Assembly (NCBI GenBank): GCA_031277615.1
Contig: JAITMC010000042.1
Coordinates: 1-49,948, forward strand
Length of the DNA: 49,948 nucleotides
Reading direction: 5' to 3'
From: Chryseobacterium sp.
GTDB taxonomy: Bacteria; Bacteroidota; Bacteroidia; Flavobacteriales; Weeksellaceae
Of the stretch, positions 1 to 8,601 are shown piece by piece. Position numbers and translations under genes: made by a program. Under the pieces are notes generated by a model. The model was not told where the DNA came from and searched no databases. It saw nothing but the letters and a program-made list of their open reading frames with translations. How positions within the stretch are numbered: the first letter of the stretch is position 1; each line of letters opens with the position of its first letter.

Positions 1-1481
1 CGGTAGGTTAACTGCACGTCATTAAACACCAGAGCGGTACGGTCAGGAGTTCTTTCAACCTGGGCTTCAAATAGCTCATGGATTGTTTTGTCTTCAGGCG
101 AATTAGCTTCAATGCCATTTCCATAATGCATTACATGTTGATAAGCTTTCTCGTCCAATAGCTCATAATCTGTTATTAAATGATGTGTGTTCTCATCTAA
201 TAAATCCCCAAGCATATCAATAAATAATCGTTCATACATCTCAGCAAGGCCGGAAACCAGCTCAGCATTGAATTCCTGATTGGAATATCTTACCTTATAA
301 TTAAGCACCCCGTCTCTTACTTCCTGATCAAATGATAGTTTCCCTACTAAATCTACATGGAGTTCAGTGTTGATCGTAACCTCACCGGCCCCTTCATAAG
401 GAATGATCACATCTTTAAGATTGGTCTGCACAAATCTAAACTCCAGCAGATTAGAAGGCACATAATTAACAAGTTCCTCAATAGGAAAATATCTACCCTT
501 ACTCTTTTTCAGCTGTCTAGTGTATTCTATATTCTGATCAATAAGATCCTGAAGCGAAGACTCTTTATTAAATCTATATTCCTTTAAAATGGTATTGATA
601 TTAGCCCCAAAAATAAAGTTCTGTCCTTCTGTAATCCCAATAGGGCAGTTAATAACAAGATTATTTATTCCTGATATTTTATGGAGCAAGACAGCCAATA
701 CCATTTGGCCATAGGTATAAGGTGTAAGTTTATATTTTGAAATAAGCTCTTTTACCTGAAGAAATACAGATTCAGAAAAACTGAATCGGGCTTCACTGAC
801 AGGGTTACTTAATAAAGGTTCTCTTTTTCCTGCCTTAGAATGAAAAGGTTCTGAATGTTCTAAAAATTTAAACCCTACATTTTCTACTTCCTGCAAGCTG
901 TTTTTCCAAAAATCTGACATTTCTGTTTTTCCTTTTGCCAGAATCTTTTCAAACTGATCACTCAGTTTTTCATTCAGATTTTTCTGCTCGGTAAGATTGA
1001 TTGGATTCACATAGTCCTGATCATTGTAATATACGCCCAGCTCTGCATAAACACTATCAGCACTCAGCCCGTCAATAATAATATGATGAAATATATGAAT
1101 CGTTCTATATCCGCCATTACTAAGCTTAATTGCATAAAATCTTGCCAAGGGATCTTTTTCCAGGTCAAAAGGCTGCAAGGCCAGTTTAAATATTTCTTCG
1201 GGACCCGGATCTTCAGAGAAAACCGTCAGAATCTGAGTATCGGCAGACAGGAGCGGTCTGTGTTTCCAGAATAAATTTCCCGATTTATTGATCACATTAC
1301 TGTTTAGCAATAAATGATTATTCATAAATCTTACTAAACTGGAATTGAGCCTGGAAATATCTATAGCTCCGGACATGGATTGGTCAAAGACTATATTATA
1401 ATCAATTCTGGAGGGACTGAGCATCCATTCGTTATAGAAAATAGTTTGATAGGGGGTTAACTTCAAAAGAAAATCTTCCAT
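1..1481 (-). CDS. Non-ribosomal peptide synthetase, N-terminal part (condensation domain, start of adenylation domain); runs off the window
   Basis: Reading the minus strand from ATG at 1481 gives one open frame to the window edge, about 493 codons. Residues 1 to about 430 are a condensation (C) domain: the catalytic HHxxxDG motif is present as HHIIIDG, followed by the family's FSFSE and NCPIG-type segments. The frame then continues into the linker and first motif of an adenylation domain (IHELFEAQVERTPDRTALVF), so the order is C then A. A protein that starts with a C domain usually takes an acyl or peptidyl donor from an upstream carrier or starts a lipopeptide. The product cannot be predicted because the A-domain specificity residues lie outside the window. 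An Sfp-type phosphopantetheinyl transferase 3.2 kb away could prime its carrier domains. Its 5' end is partly duplicated just upstream (1566-1943). No Shine-Dalgarno is visible, as usual in this phylum. Confidence 0.95.
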   Translation of the reverse strand, partial: MEDFLLKLTPYQTIFYNEWMLSPSRIDYNIVFDQSMSGAIDISRLNSSLVRFMNNHLLLNSNVINKSGNLFWKHRPLLSADTQILTVFSEDPGPEEIFKLALQPFDLEKDPLARFYAIKLSNGGYRTIHIFHHIIIDGLSADSVYAELGVYYNDQDYVNPINLTEQKNLNEKLSDQFEKILAKGKTEMSDFWKNSLQEVENVGFKFLEHSEPFHSKAGKREPLLSNPVSEARFSFSESVFLQVKELISKYKLTPYTYGQMVLAVLLHKISGINNLVINCPIGITEGQNFIFGANINTILKEYRFNKESSLQDLIDQNIEYTRQLKKSKGRYFPIEELVNYVPSNLLEFRFVQTNLKDVIIPYEGAGEVTINTELHVDLVGKLSFDQEVRDGVLNYKVRYSNQEFNAELVSGLAEMYERLFIDMLGDLLDENTHHLITDYELLDEKAYQHVMHYGNGIEANSPEDKTIHELFEAQVERTPDRTALVFNDVQLTY

Positions 1482-1565
1482 GATGGTAAAGAGGTGTTAA
1501 GTTAGATTATGTGTTTTTGGCATATTCAGTTCAACTGAATAATAATTTTGTTTGTTGATTTTTTT

Positions 1566-1943
1566 TCAAATTTTCTTAAGGAACTTATGATATTCCGGTA
1601 GGTTTATAATCATCTTAGGTACATGCCAACAAAGCCAGCAGCGACCTAAAATAATTTTAAATCGTTTTTTAATAGTCGTAATAGTTTTCAGATTAAAAGG
1701 CTGTAAAAACCAACCTGAGAAGTCTTTGTAAACTGACTTCCTGAGAAATTTATTTTTATATTTAAAAGTGATGCCACATGAATGAATTATCCTTACAAAT
1801 CTCGCTGGGCCTTGACTGAAGAAGTAAGTATCTGTATTCAGATAGTGATTAAAAATTACATAATAATCGCGGCTGATAATATTGAGCATCCATTGTTTGA
1901 ATGCAGATCGGTATGAAATTAACTTTAAAAAAGATTCTTCCAT
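1566..1943 (-). pseudogene. Decayed duplicate of the NRPS 5' end (condensation-domain remnant)
   Basis: This 125-codon frame starts MEESFLKLISYRSAFKQWML, which aligns with the start of the adjacent synthetase (MEDFLLKLTPYQTIF..EWML). Further matches are SRDYYVIFN against SRIDYNIVFD, ARFVRIIHS against LVRFMNNHL, and LQPFNLKTI against LQPFDLEKD. Similarity covers roughly the first 93 codons of the C domain, well before the HHxxxDG motif. The frame then reads into a repeat that resembles sequence upstream of the fragment (2003-2084). A functional C domain is impossible. The best reading is a remnant of a tandem duplication covering the region upstream of the synthetase and its first 280 bases. 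It might still be transcribed, but no function is implied. The alignment was made by eye. Confidence 0.75.
1584..1660. repeat. Divergent direct repeat, copy A
   Basis: About 77 bases that align almost without gaps to 2003-2084. Shared blocks include TTTATAA, AGGTA, CCAACAA, CAGC and TAAAATAATTTTAA-like ends. It lies between the NRPS remnant and the intact NRPS start, as copy B lies upstream of the remnant. In the minus-strand frame both copies align codon by codon for about 21 codons, sharing G, C, CW, P and E, with a stop in copy B where copy A has Trp. Confidence 0.65.
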
Positions 1944-2002
1944 CGATTAGTATTGGATTAGATTCAGACACACAACACATTCATTTTGTGCAGACTACAT
2001 TA

Positions 2003-2084
2003 CTCATAATTTTCGAGAACTTTATAACCACATTCAGGTAGCTCCCAACAATGTCAACAGCTACCCGAAATGATTATTTTTAAT
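2003..2084. repeat. Divergent direct repeat, copy B, containing a 7-bp hairpin
   Basis: Partner of 1584-1660. It contains a perfect inverted repeat, GGTAGCT at 2037-2043 and AGCTACC at 2059-2065, with a 15-base loop. It lies just after the stop codon of the minus-strand gene ending at 2090, so it could act as that gene's 3' hairpin, although no clear U-tract follows. The hairpin is degraded in copy A. Confidence 0.6.
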
Positions 2085-2089
2085 GTGCT

Positions 2090-3907
2090 TTATTCTTTAA
2101 TACAACGAACAGATTCCCCTTGCGCTTTATTGGTCACTGTAATAGTTGGTGCAACTGTAGTTGTTGCAATTACAACATCATAGGCACTGTTATTCTGAGA
2201 TGCATTTGGATCCGCCGTGCTGGTCCAATAGTATGCTCTACCATTACTTCCATTATTACCCAGATCTCCTCCTCCGAAATTACGATTCCCTGCTGTAGGA
2301 AGTTTCAATCTACTTGATGCAGCCCCCTGAATACCTCCCTGAATACCTGCGGATGTAGATTTTAGATAATTTTCAAATTGTACTCTGGTAGGAACTTTAA
2401 ATCCTGAAGGACATGGGTTGTTTACCGAAGATGCAGTTGCCCACAATGTCATATCTGAATTTATTCTCCAGTCTCCTCCATATGAAATGAACTTGGAATC
2501 AGTAGGGTTATCAATCCGAATATTGCTTATCACAGGATAAACAGGTCTGCCTGTAGCCGGATAACCAGGATTAGCCGAAGGAGTCCAAATAATCAATTCA
2601 TGACCATCCGGCTTTCTGCCCAATTGGAATAGTGATCCGTATGCTTTAATATCTGCAGCTGATGTTGCCTGTTGTGTAATATTGAAAGAAGGACTATCAA
2701 TATTGGAATAATCAGCTCCCAAATTGTTATTCAGCCATAAATTACCATCTTCTCCCTGAACAGGCAGATAAAGGAAATTATGATTATTTACTCCGGTATT
2801 ATCAAGCAATCCTATTTGTTTGTCAGGGATACCTGGTAGTATACGGACATCATAATTCTTAGTAGCTCCCGCACTTCCGGAAGGGAACTGGAACCTGCCC
2901 AGCAATATTCCAAGATAGTCACTGCCTATCCCGGCATTAATGTCCAGTTTACGAGCCTTTAAATCAGGACCTACTGCAGTAAGAGTGGCTTTAATTGATT
3001 TGGTTGTACTGGTATAAGACTGAGCATTCCATGAAAGTTTAAGCTGCCCTGGAACTCCATCTTCTTTAAGTTCAGCAGGAATATTGATTGTTGATCCGCC
3101 CCATGCTGGAAGAGTTCCGCTTCCTGTAGCCGTAACAGGAATAAGCACCTCCAATCCGGATGCAGGAATAACTCCCTGATAGTCTGCCAGTTTATCGAGT
3201 ACTCCGTCAGCAGCCACAGGTCTGTTAGTTGTTGCAGGACCAGTAGGCGCTGTAAATGGAGCATAATCGTTATCATATACCGATGCTACAAAATAAATTC
3301 CTTCCTGAAGGGTAATACTTGAAGGAAATACCGGTACCGGACTGTTGACTGTAAGATACGGTGAAATACATGAAGCTCCTTTCATTGTAATATTAAATGT
3401 TGTAGAAACTGCATCAGTAGGTGTTCCGCTAACCGTATATTGTAATGTTCCATTACCTGATGCCAAATTACCCGCTGGTAAAACAGCAGTAAGTCCATTG
3501 GACTGTATACTTTGTGCTGGATAAGGGCTGCCGTCCCCTCCAGTATAAGGAATGCTTAAAATTCCCGAATAAGGAGTTCCTTTAATAGCCGGAGACGGGT
3601 TAATCGTTGACAAAGGGGAAGAACACACCAAGGCAAAAATGGTTTCAATTTCCTTATAGAAGCAGTTGGACCATACCCCTCCCTGATGAGCTTTTACACA
3701 TTTTTCAGATTCATCATAAATGATCATCCCGTCTATAGCATTCTCAATTGCAGCTGTATTGGGTACCCTGTTTAATAATAAAGCCTTATTCGTAGATCCC
3801 AAATGTAAATCTGAACTTAAATTAGGTTGTTCAATATTTATCCCTACCTGAGCGAAATAACAGGCAGAAATCCCCAGATAAATCGATAATAATAATTTTT
3901 TCTTCAT
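2090..3907 (-). CDS. Exported FISUMP-type protein, 605 aa
   Basis: A signal peptide (MKKKLLLSIYLGISACYFAQ) is followed by a module found in many Flavobacteriia exported proteins (VGINIEQPN.SSDLHLGSTNKALLLNRV...DGMIIYDESEKCVKAHQGGVWSNC). The middle is rich in Gly, Ser, Thr and Pro, like a chain of beta-sandwich repeats. The C-terminal region (about 400-605) has the look of the FISUMP major-paralogous domain: a product-title-like stretch, WRINSDMTLWATASSVNNPCPSGFKVPT, YYWTSTADPN and a final SVRCIKE. It is probably surface-exposed or secreted; I see no recognisable type IX C-terminal sorting domain. Its N-terminal half is a paralog of the next gene upstream (3977-4543), which is transcribed in the same direction 69 bases away. 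Function unknown. Confidence 0.85.
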   Translation of the reverse strand: MKKKLLLSIYLGISACYFAQVGINIEQPNLSSDLHLGSTNKALLLNRVPNTAAIENAIDGMIIYDESEKCVKAHQGGVWSNCFYKEIETIFALVCSSPLSTINPSPAIKGTPYSGILSIPYTGGDGSPYPAQSIQSNGLTAVLPAGNLASGNGTLQYTVSGTPTDAVSTTFNITMKGASCISPYLTVNSPVPVFPSSITLQEGIYFVASVYDNDYAPFTAPTGPATTNRPVAADGVLDKLADYQGVIPASGLEVLIPVTATGSGTLPAWGGSTINIPAELKEDGVPGQLKLSWNAQSYTSTTKSIKATLTAVGPDLKARKLDINAGIGSDYLGILLGRFQFPSGSAGATKNYDVRILPGIPDKQIGLLDNTGVNNHNFLYLPVQGEDGNLWLNNNLGADYSNIDSPSFNITQQATSAADIKAYGSLFQLGRKPDGHELIIWTPSANPGYPATGRPVYPVISNIRIDNPTDSKFISYGGDWRINSDMTLWATASSVNNPCPSGFKVPTRVQFENYLKSTSAGIQGGIQGAASSRLKLPTAGNRNFGGGDLGNNGSNGRAYYWTSTADPNASQNNSAYDVVIATTTVAPTITVTNKAQGESVRCIKE

Positions 3908-3976
3908 GTTGAATTTTGTGATTTTTTTTAATTATGTTTTTAATAAAGCTGTAACAGATCCGGAACAGCCAATGTA

Positions 3977-4543
3977 CTATTTAGAAACAACGGAACAGGA
4001 ATTCCCACCTGTATTTACATTAAATCTGATATTGCCTGTTTGGTCCGGAGTTCCGGTAACTGAGTACTGTAAATTTCCGTTTCCGGCAGCAAATTTTCCG
4101 GCAGCTAAGCTCGCAGTTAATCCATTCGTCTGAATAGATTGAGCTTCATAAGCTCCTCCGTTTCCGTTGGTATAAGGAATAGTCAGTGTTCCTTTAAAAG
4201 GTTTTCCGGCTTCCGGGTTTGGAGAAAGAGTAGCTGAAGCACAGGATAATGACAACGAATTCCTGGCCGCCATTTTTCCATTCAGTCCTTTTCCAAGACA
4301 TTTGGTCCATTTACCATCCTGACGTGCTTTTACACATTCTTCAGACATATCATAGATCATCATCCCATCAACAGGATTGTTAACCACACTCGTATTGTCT
4401 ACTTTGTTCAAAAGTAATGCTTTGTTTCGGGAGCCTAGATCAAGATCAGAACTAGGGTAAGGATCCTGTGTTTTTATACCTACCTGTGCAAAAGAAAAAG
4501 CACTGAAGCCAAAGGCAGCCAGTAGTGAAATAATTTTTTTCAT
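3977..4543 (-). CDS. Exported paralog of the neighbouring FISUMP-type protein, short form (188 aa)
   Basis: A signal peptide (MKKIISLLAAFGFSAFSFAQ) leads into the same module as the downstream gene: VGIKTQDPYPSSDLDLGSRNKALLLNKVDN, DGMMIYDMSEECVKARQDGKW, then a beta-rich unit ending TGTPDQTGNIRFNVNTGGNSC. It stops where the 605-residue paralog continues into its central repeats and FISUMP domain. It is therefore either a naturally short family member or one truncated by a stop. The intact frame and a good promoter upstream (4583-4614) favour a working gene. The pair probably arose by duplication and may be co-transcribed. Confidence 0.8.
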   Translation of the reverse strand: MKKIISLLAAFGFSAFSFAQVGIKTQDPYPSSDLDLGSRNKALLLNKVDNTSVVNNPVDGMMIYDMSEECVKARQDGKWTKCLGKGLNGKMAARNSLSLSCASATLSPNPEAGKPFKGTLTIPYTNGNGGAYEAQSIQTNGLTASLAAGKFAAGNGNLQYSVTGTPDQTGNIRFNVNTGGNSCSVVSK

Positions 4544-4582
4544 TTGAAAATATTGGTGTTTTAAAATAATTTTTCTTCCGAG

Positions 4583-4614
4583 TAAAGATATAATGTTATA
4601 TTCGGATCTGCAAA
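4583..4614 (-). promoter_or_regulatory. Bacteroidetes-type promoter for the exported-protein pair
   Basis: On the minus strand, TTTG (4614-4611) and TATCTTTA (4590-4583) are separated by exactly 20 bases. That fits the TTTG / TAnnTTTG pattern with one mismatch in the -7 element. The start codon of the 188-residue gene is about 40 bases downstream. Confidence 0.6.
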
Positions 4615-4726
4615 GAAAAAATTTAAATTTCGTAAAATATATCCCAAAAGTGTAATTTAATAATTGGAATTAATCATCTGGAATTCATTCATATAGCGAG
4701 ATACGAGATTATTGAATACGATTAAA

Positions 4727-5365
4727 TTAAATTGGAAAAATAAAAAAAAGAGGGTCTTCATTTTTAAAATTGATATGATCTGAAGCTATGCAGCTCTGAT
4801 AATTTTCATCAATAAAAATATCCTTTGTAAAGTATTTTTTACCGTCAATTACGCACTCATTATTGACAATTTCAAATGAATCAAGAGGAATCATCATTCC
4901 TCCCCCATGCGCTTTCATCACCGATTCTTTTTGGGTCCAGTAGCCAAAAAAATCCCGGATTTGATCCTCTGAGCGGTCAATTTTAGAAAATTCATTCATA
5001 GTCATCTGAAACTGGAAGTCCAGATAACTAATTTTTTTATCGATAAATTCTACATCAATTCCCAATGGAAATTCAGCAATGGCACATACAACGAGATCTT
5101 TGGAATGCGAGATATTAAAATGCAGATTCTGCCCTTTTAAATAAGGTTTATGGTCAGCTGATCTCCTGACATCTGCCACATCAATTCTGTAATGAGACCT
5201 TAATCCATGCTTTAAAAGCACTCTTCCTAATAGTGAGAGCTGCGCGTCCTGCCATCTTCTGTATTTCAGGATATCAAGTCTGAAATCTTCAGGAAAATCA
5301 CTTAAATAACGGTCTAAAAGATCCTGATGCTTTTCTTCACTGATAAAGGTGTATAGAACAATCAT
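4727..5365 (-). CDS. Sfp-type 4'-phosphopantetheinyl transferase
   Basis: Transfers phosphopantetheine from CoA to the conserved Ser of carrier proteins in the cytoplasm. At 212 aa it has the usual Sfp/HetI length. Signature motifs are visible in order: FNISHSKDLVVCA (about residues 87-99), GIDVE (about 103-107; the Asp and Glu are Mg ligands) and FFGYWTQKESVMKAHGGGM (about 139-157), which matches the WxxKEAxxKA motif. It lies in the same strand and neighbourhood as the NRPS at the left edge, so it is the natural candidate to activate that enzyme. It could also serve other carrier proteins, and a separate AcpS may exist elsewhere. The ATG at 5365 gives a standard N-terminus. Confidence 0.92.
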   Translation of the reverse strand: MIVLYTFISEEKHQDLLDRYLSDFPEDFRLDILKYRRWQDAQLSLLGRVLLKHGLRSHYRIDVADVRRSADHKPYLKGQNLHFNISHSKDLVVCAIAEFPLGIDVEFIDKKISYLDFQFQMTMNEFSKIDRSEDQIRDFFGYWTQKESVMKAHGGGMMIPLDSFEIVNNECVIDGKKYFTKDIFIDENYQSCIASDHINFKNEDPLFFIFPI

Positions 5366-5600
5366 CTCGTGTTTATTGACTTAAATATTAAATAGCCTAC
5401 ATGAAAAAGATAAAAATAAGCATTTCTATCCGTTTTTTAACCATGGATGTTGTTGTTTAAAATCCATAAAATAAAAAATTTAAATAGGGTCTATTCAGGT
5501 TCTGCTCTTCATACTCTTTTGCAAAAAAGACTGAAATCATAAAGCTTTTTGGAAAATGTTTTTTAAATTTAACCTTAAAATCACTTTAAATCATTTAAAA

Positions 5601-6104
5601 ATGAGAGGACAAACATTAGCATTACTAGCGGGATGTGCATTTTTAGCGGCTTCATGCTGCACCACAAAAACGTACTCCGTAAACGCTAAGAGCGGAACAC
5701 AGACAGGCGGTACAGCCAAATTTACCCAGAAGGGTGATGACGTGGTGATGAAGCTTGAAGTCATCAATCTTACTCCGGGTATTCACGCCGTACATATCCA
5801 CGAAAAAGGCGACTGTTCTGCCGCTGACGGAACTTCTACAGGAGGCCACTGGAATCCTGCCAAAGACGACCACGGAAAATGGGGCGCAGAGCATTTTCAT
5901 ATGGGAGATATAGGGAACCTTACCGCTGATCAGAGCGGAAAAGCCGTGCTTACTTTCAAAACCAATAAATGGTGTCTTGGCTGTACAGACGAATCCAAAA
6001 ACATTATCGGAAAGGGGCTTATTGTACACGCCGCAGCAGATGACTTTCACACACAGCCTACAGGAAATGCAGGCGGCAGAGTGGGATGCGTGGAAATTAA
6101 ATAA
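5601..6104 (+). CDS. sodC: Cu/Zn superoxide dismutase, predicted lipoprotein
   Basis: Converts superoxide to H2O2 and O2 outside the cytoplasm. I chose the ATG at 5601 (167 aa), because the upstream in-frame ATG at 5556 would add 15 residues before the signal sequence. The N-terminus MRGQTLALLAGCAFLAASC looks like a lipoprotein signal. All expected metal ligands can be placed: HIH, GGHWNP (bridging His), DDHG, HFHMGD and IVH. The disulfide pair is GDC and VGC. The segment before the last Cu ligand has an extra CxxC (NKWCLGCTDESKN) not found in the classical enzyme. It is monocistronic, convergent with the protease gene, and shares a bidirectional terminator with it. Confidence 0.92.
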   Translation: MRGQTLALLAGCAFLAASCCTTKTYSVNAKSGTQTGGTAKFTQKGDDVVMKLEVINLTPGIHAVHIHEKGDCSAADGTSTGGHWNPAKDDHGKWGAEHFHMGDIGNLTADQSGKAVLTFKTNKWCLGCTDESKNIIGKGLIVHAAADDFHTQPTGNAGGRVGCVEIK

Positions 6105-6124
6105 TCAATTTTTGAATTGAATAA

Positions 6125-6160
6125 ATAAAAAACGCTGATCGGATGATCAGCGTTTTTTTT
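6125..6160. terminator. Bidirectional rho-independent terminator between sodC and the protease gene
   Basis: A perfect 8-bp stem CGCTGATC (6133-6140) / GATCAGCG (6145-6152) with a GGAT loop. It is flanked by a T-tract (6153-6160) on the plus side and an A-tract (6127-6132) that serves the minus strand. Confidence 0.9.
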
Positions 6161-6161
6161 G

Positions 6162-8291
6162 TTATGGTTTAGCACCCATATCAGCTACAATATTCATCGC
6201 TTCCTGCAGATACAGATCTTTCTTAAGATTAGTGATCCACATTTCAGATTTTTTCTTGAAAGCTTCATCTTTTTTCTCTCTTTCAATTTCTCCCGGATAC
6301 ATGGTAAACTTCAATCCGTTTTCAAACTTAGTCAGCGATTTGAATTTTTCAATCTGAGCTTTTCTCTGCTTCATCAGAGCACTGAATTTATCAATATTAA
6401 GCGTAATTCCTTCTTCTTTATCCAGCTTCTCTCTCCATTGGGCGGATTCAAGCAGTAACTGATAATTGCTGTTTTTAGCCATTCTGTCCGCACTGGCTTT
6501 CTCAAGAGCCTGGATATTGAAATAATTCATTTTCTGATACTTCGTTGGCGGAATTTTATCCCAAGCCAGGGCAAAATCATCGTATCGCTCTCCTACTTCC
6601 GAATACGTAAAGAAATCTTTCATCTGGATATCGGAAACTATTCCTTTTCTCTGGGTAGATTCACCGGAAATTCTGTAGAACTTCTGAATCGTCAGCTTTA
6701 AAGAGCCGAAATCATCCTCTGTATTCAGGAATCTGTTCAAATCTACAAATGTCTGAACAGTACCTTTCCCGAAAGACTGCGGTGAACCGATAATCATTGC
6801 TCTTCCGTTATCCTGCATAACTCCAGCAAGAATTTCTGAAGCAGAAGCTGACAGTTCATTCTGCATAATGACAAGCGGCCCGGTCCAGATAGGCGTTTCA
6901 TTTTTGTTTTTCAGGGTCTGAATTTTACCGTTTCCGTCTTTTACCTGAACGTAAGGTCCGGCTTCCATAAACAGTCCCATAATGTCTCCTACTTCAGTAA
7001 GAGAACCTCCGCCGTTATTTCTCAGATCCAGCACAATTCCTTCGATATTCTGGGATTTCAGCTTGATAATTTCGTTCTTGATATCGTCGGAAGCATTTCT
7101 TCCCTTAGGATCTTCAAAGTCAGCATTAAAGCTTGGTAAGTTGATAAATCCATATTTTTTTCCGTTTGGAGAATTCACCACAATACTTCTTGCAAAAGTA
7201 TCTTCAATGGCAACTTCTTCACGAATCATCGTTACTTCTTTTACGGTACCGTCTTTTTTCTGTACCGTCAGCGTTACAGGGGTCCCCTTCTCTCCTCTGA
7301 TCAGTCGTACTGCTTCATCAGAAAGCATTCCCACCACATTTACTGCTTCTTCTTTTGGCTTCGACTTCACTTTCAGGATCTTATCTCCTTCAGAAAGCTG
7401 CTTGGATTTCCATGCCGGAGCACCAATGGTAAGAGCACCAAGATAAAGAGCTCCCTTTTTTTCCTGAATAATAGCCCCGATACCGATTACTTTTCCGGTA
7501 AACTGCGTATCAAAGTCTTCCTTATTTTTCGGAGAATAATAGTTGGTGTGCGGATCAAATACTTCCGTATATGCATTCATATAGGTGGTAAAATAATCCA
7601 TTTTCTTTCTCTTTTTCAGTCGGGTGAATGAATCTTTTACAACATCTTTGATCTCATCGGTAGCCTTCTTAATTTTCTGGTCCGGAGTAAGAATCTGGAG
7701 CTTAATAGTGTCTTTAAGCTTAAATTTCTGAACGGAATCCTTCTTTTCCTTCTGGGTTTCCTCTTTGCTGTTCATCGATTCAACCTCGGTAAGAATAAGG
7801 TATTTGATGAATTTTTTCCATTCATTATACTGTTCCTGTTTGGTAGCAGGGGTTTTCTTTTTCTTAGGCTCAAGAATAAAAGTCTCATCTTCCTGAAGAT
7901 TGATGGGCTTCGTCAGGATATCCTGGGTAATCTTGTCAATTTCATCTACCCTTTGGTAAAGCCTGTCTATGGTAAGTTTATAAAAGGTAAGATCGCCCTG
8001 GCTCAGATAATCATCAAGCTTTGTTTCATGCTTGCTAAACTCATCCATGTCAGACTGCAGGAAATATTTTTTATCCGCATCCAGCATCTCAAAATAAAGC
8101 TTATAAACATCCTTTGAATAGGCGTCATTAATAGGCTTTGGGCTGTAATGCAGGTAAGAAAGAGTATTTTTTACGCTCACCATAATCGTCTGCATCTTTT
8201 CGTCATCATTCTTTGGCGAGTTGAAACAAAACATTAGACTTGTTAATGGAATCAGGAGTAAAAATTTATTCAGTTTGAAATTTTTCCACAT
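6162..8291 (-). CDS. prc: Carboxy-terminal (tail-specific) processing protease, S41A family
   Basis: A periplasmic Ser/Lys-dyad protease that trims or degrades envelope proteins from their C-termini. The 709-residue length and layout match Prc/Tsp rather than the short CtpA form. There is an N-terminal hydrophobic segment (about 9-24), a long helical N-domain with LDADKKYFLQSDMDEF, a PDZ domain (about 250-345), and the S41 core with LDLRNNGGG. The catalytic Ser is in SASASEI (near residue 480) and the Lys in FGKGTVQ (near 508). The C-terminal DUF3340-like tail (about 555-700) is highly charged. It is divergent from surE across 310 bases. Confidence 0.95.
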   Translation of the reverse strand: MWKNFKLNKFLLLIPLTSLMFCFNSPKNDDEKMQTIMVSVKNTLSYLHYSPKPINDAYSKDVYKLYFEMLDADKKYFLQSDMDEFSKHETKLDDYLSQGDLTFYKLTIDRLYQRVDEIDKITQDILTKPINLQEDETFILEPKKKKTPATKQEQYNEWKKFIKYLILTEVESMNSKEETQKEKKDSVQKFKLKDTIKLQILTPDQKIKKATDEIKDVVKDSFTRLKKRKKMDYFTTYMNAYTEVFDPHTNYYSPKNKEDFDTQFTGKVIGIGAIIQEKKGALYLGALTIGAPAWKSKQLSEGDKILKVKSKPKEEAVNVVGMLSDEAVRLIRGEKGTPVTLTVQKKDGTVKEVTMIREEVAIEDTFARSIVVNSPNGKKYGFINLPSFNADFEDPKGRNASDDIKNEIIKLKSQNIEGIVLDLRNNGGGSLTEVGDIMGLFMEAGPYVQVKDGNGKIQTLKNKNETPIWTGPLVIMQNELSASASEILAGVMQDNGRAMIIGSPQSFGKGTVQTFVDLNRFLNTEDDFGSLKLTIQKFYRISGESTQRKGIVSDIQMKDFFTYSEVGERYDDFALAWDKIPPTKYQKMNYFNIQALEKASADRMAKNSNYQLLLESAQWREKLDKEEGITLNIDKFSALMKQRKAQIEKFKSLTKFENGLKFTMYPGEIEREKKDEAFKKKSEMWITNLKKDLYLQEAMNIVADMGAKP

Positions 8292-8601
8292 AAAAGTGTC
8301 TGTTTTTTTTAATTTTTATAAAAATAAGTATTGCTATTAGTAGCAGAATTTATTTTACTGTTACAAACTATCAAATTTAATACCTTATTTACAAATATGA
8401 ATAGTTATTTAAGATTTTTTTATTAAAGAAATATTAAAAGTTTTCTGAATTTCTGTTAAGTAAAATACTCTGCCCGCTCAGTTTTTGATTGTTTTCTTTT
8501 TGAAATGATAAAAGAATCTCCAAACTTAATGTTTTATTTTCTTAAAAACTTCTTTAAAAGCCGATTTCAATATTTATATTTGTTACCATTAATTTTTTTT
8601 T
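8292..8601. promoter_or_regulatory. Divergent prc/surE intergenic region with a surE promoter
   Basis: 310 AT-rich bases between divergent start codons, with no reading frame of note. On the plus strand TATATTTG (8575-8582) is a perfect TAnnTTTG element 19 bases before the surE ATG; a clear TTTG at the right distance is missing. On the minus strand TAAATTTG (8379-8372) is a candidate -7 element for prc. Confidence 0.5.

Noticed and set aside
2090-4543. The two exported paralogs as one gene broken by a frameshift
   Set aside because: Each has its own signal peptide, start codon and N-terminal module; they are duplicates, not pieces of one frame.
5556-5600. Upstream ATG extending the superoxide dismutase by 15 residues
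   Set aside because: It places a Lys/Asn-rich stretch ahead of the lipoprotein signal; the ATG at 5601 gives a normal signal peptide.
6982-7446. 154-codon frame antisense to the protease gene
   Set aside because: Overlaps the PDZ and S41 core of a certain gene; no conserved motif on the antisense frame.
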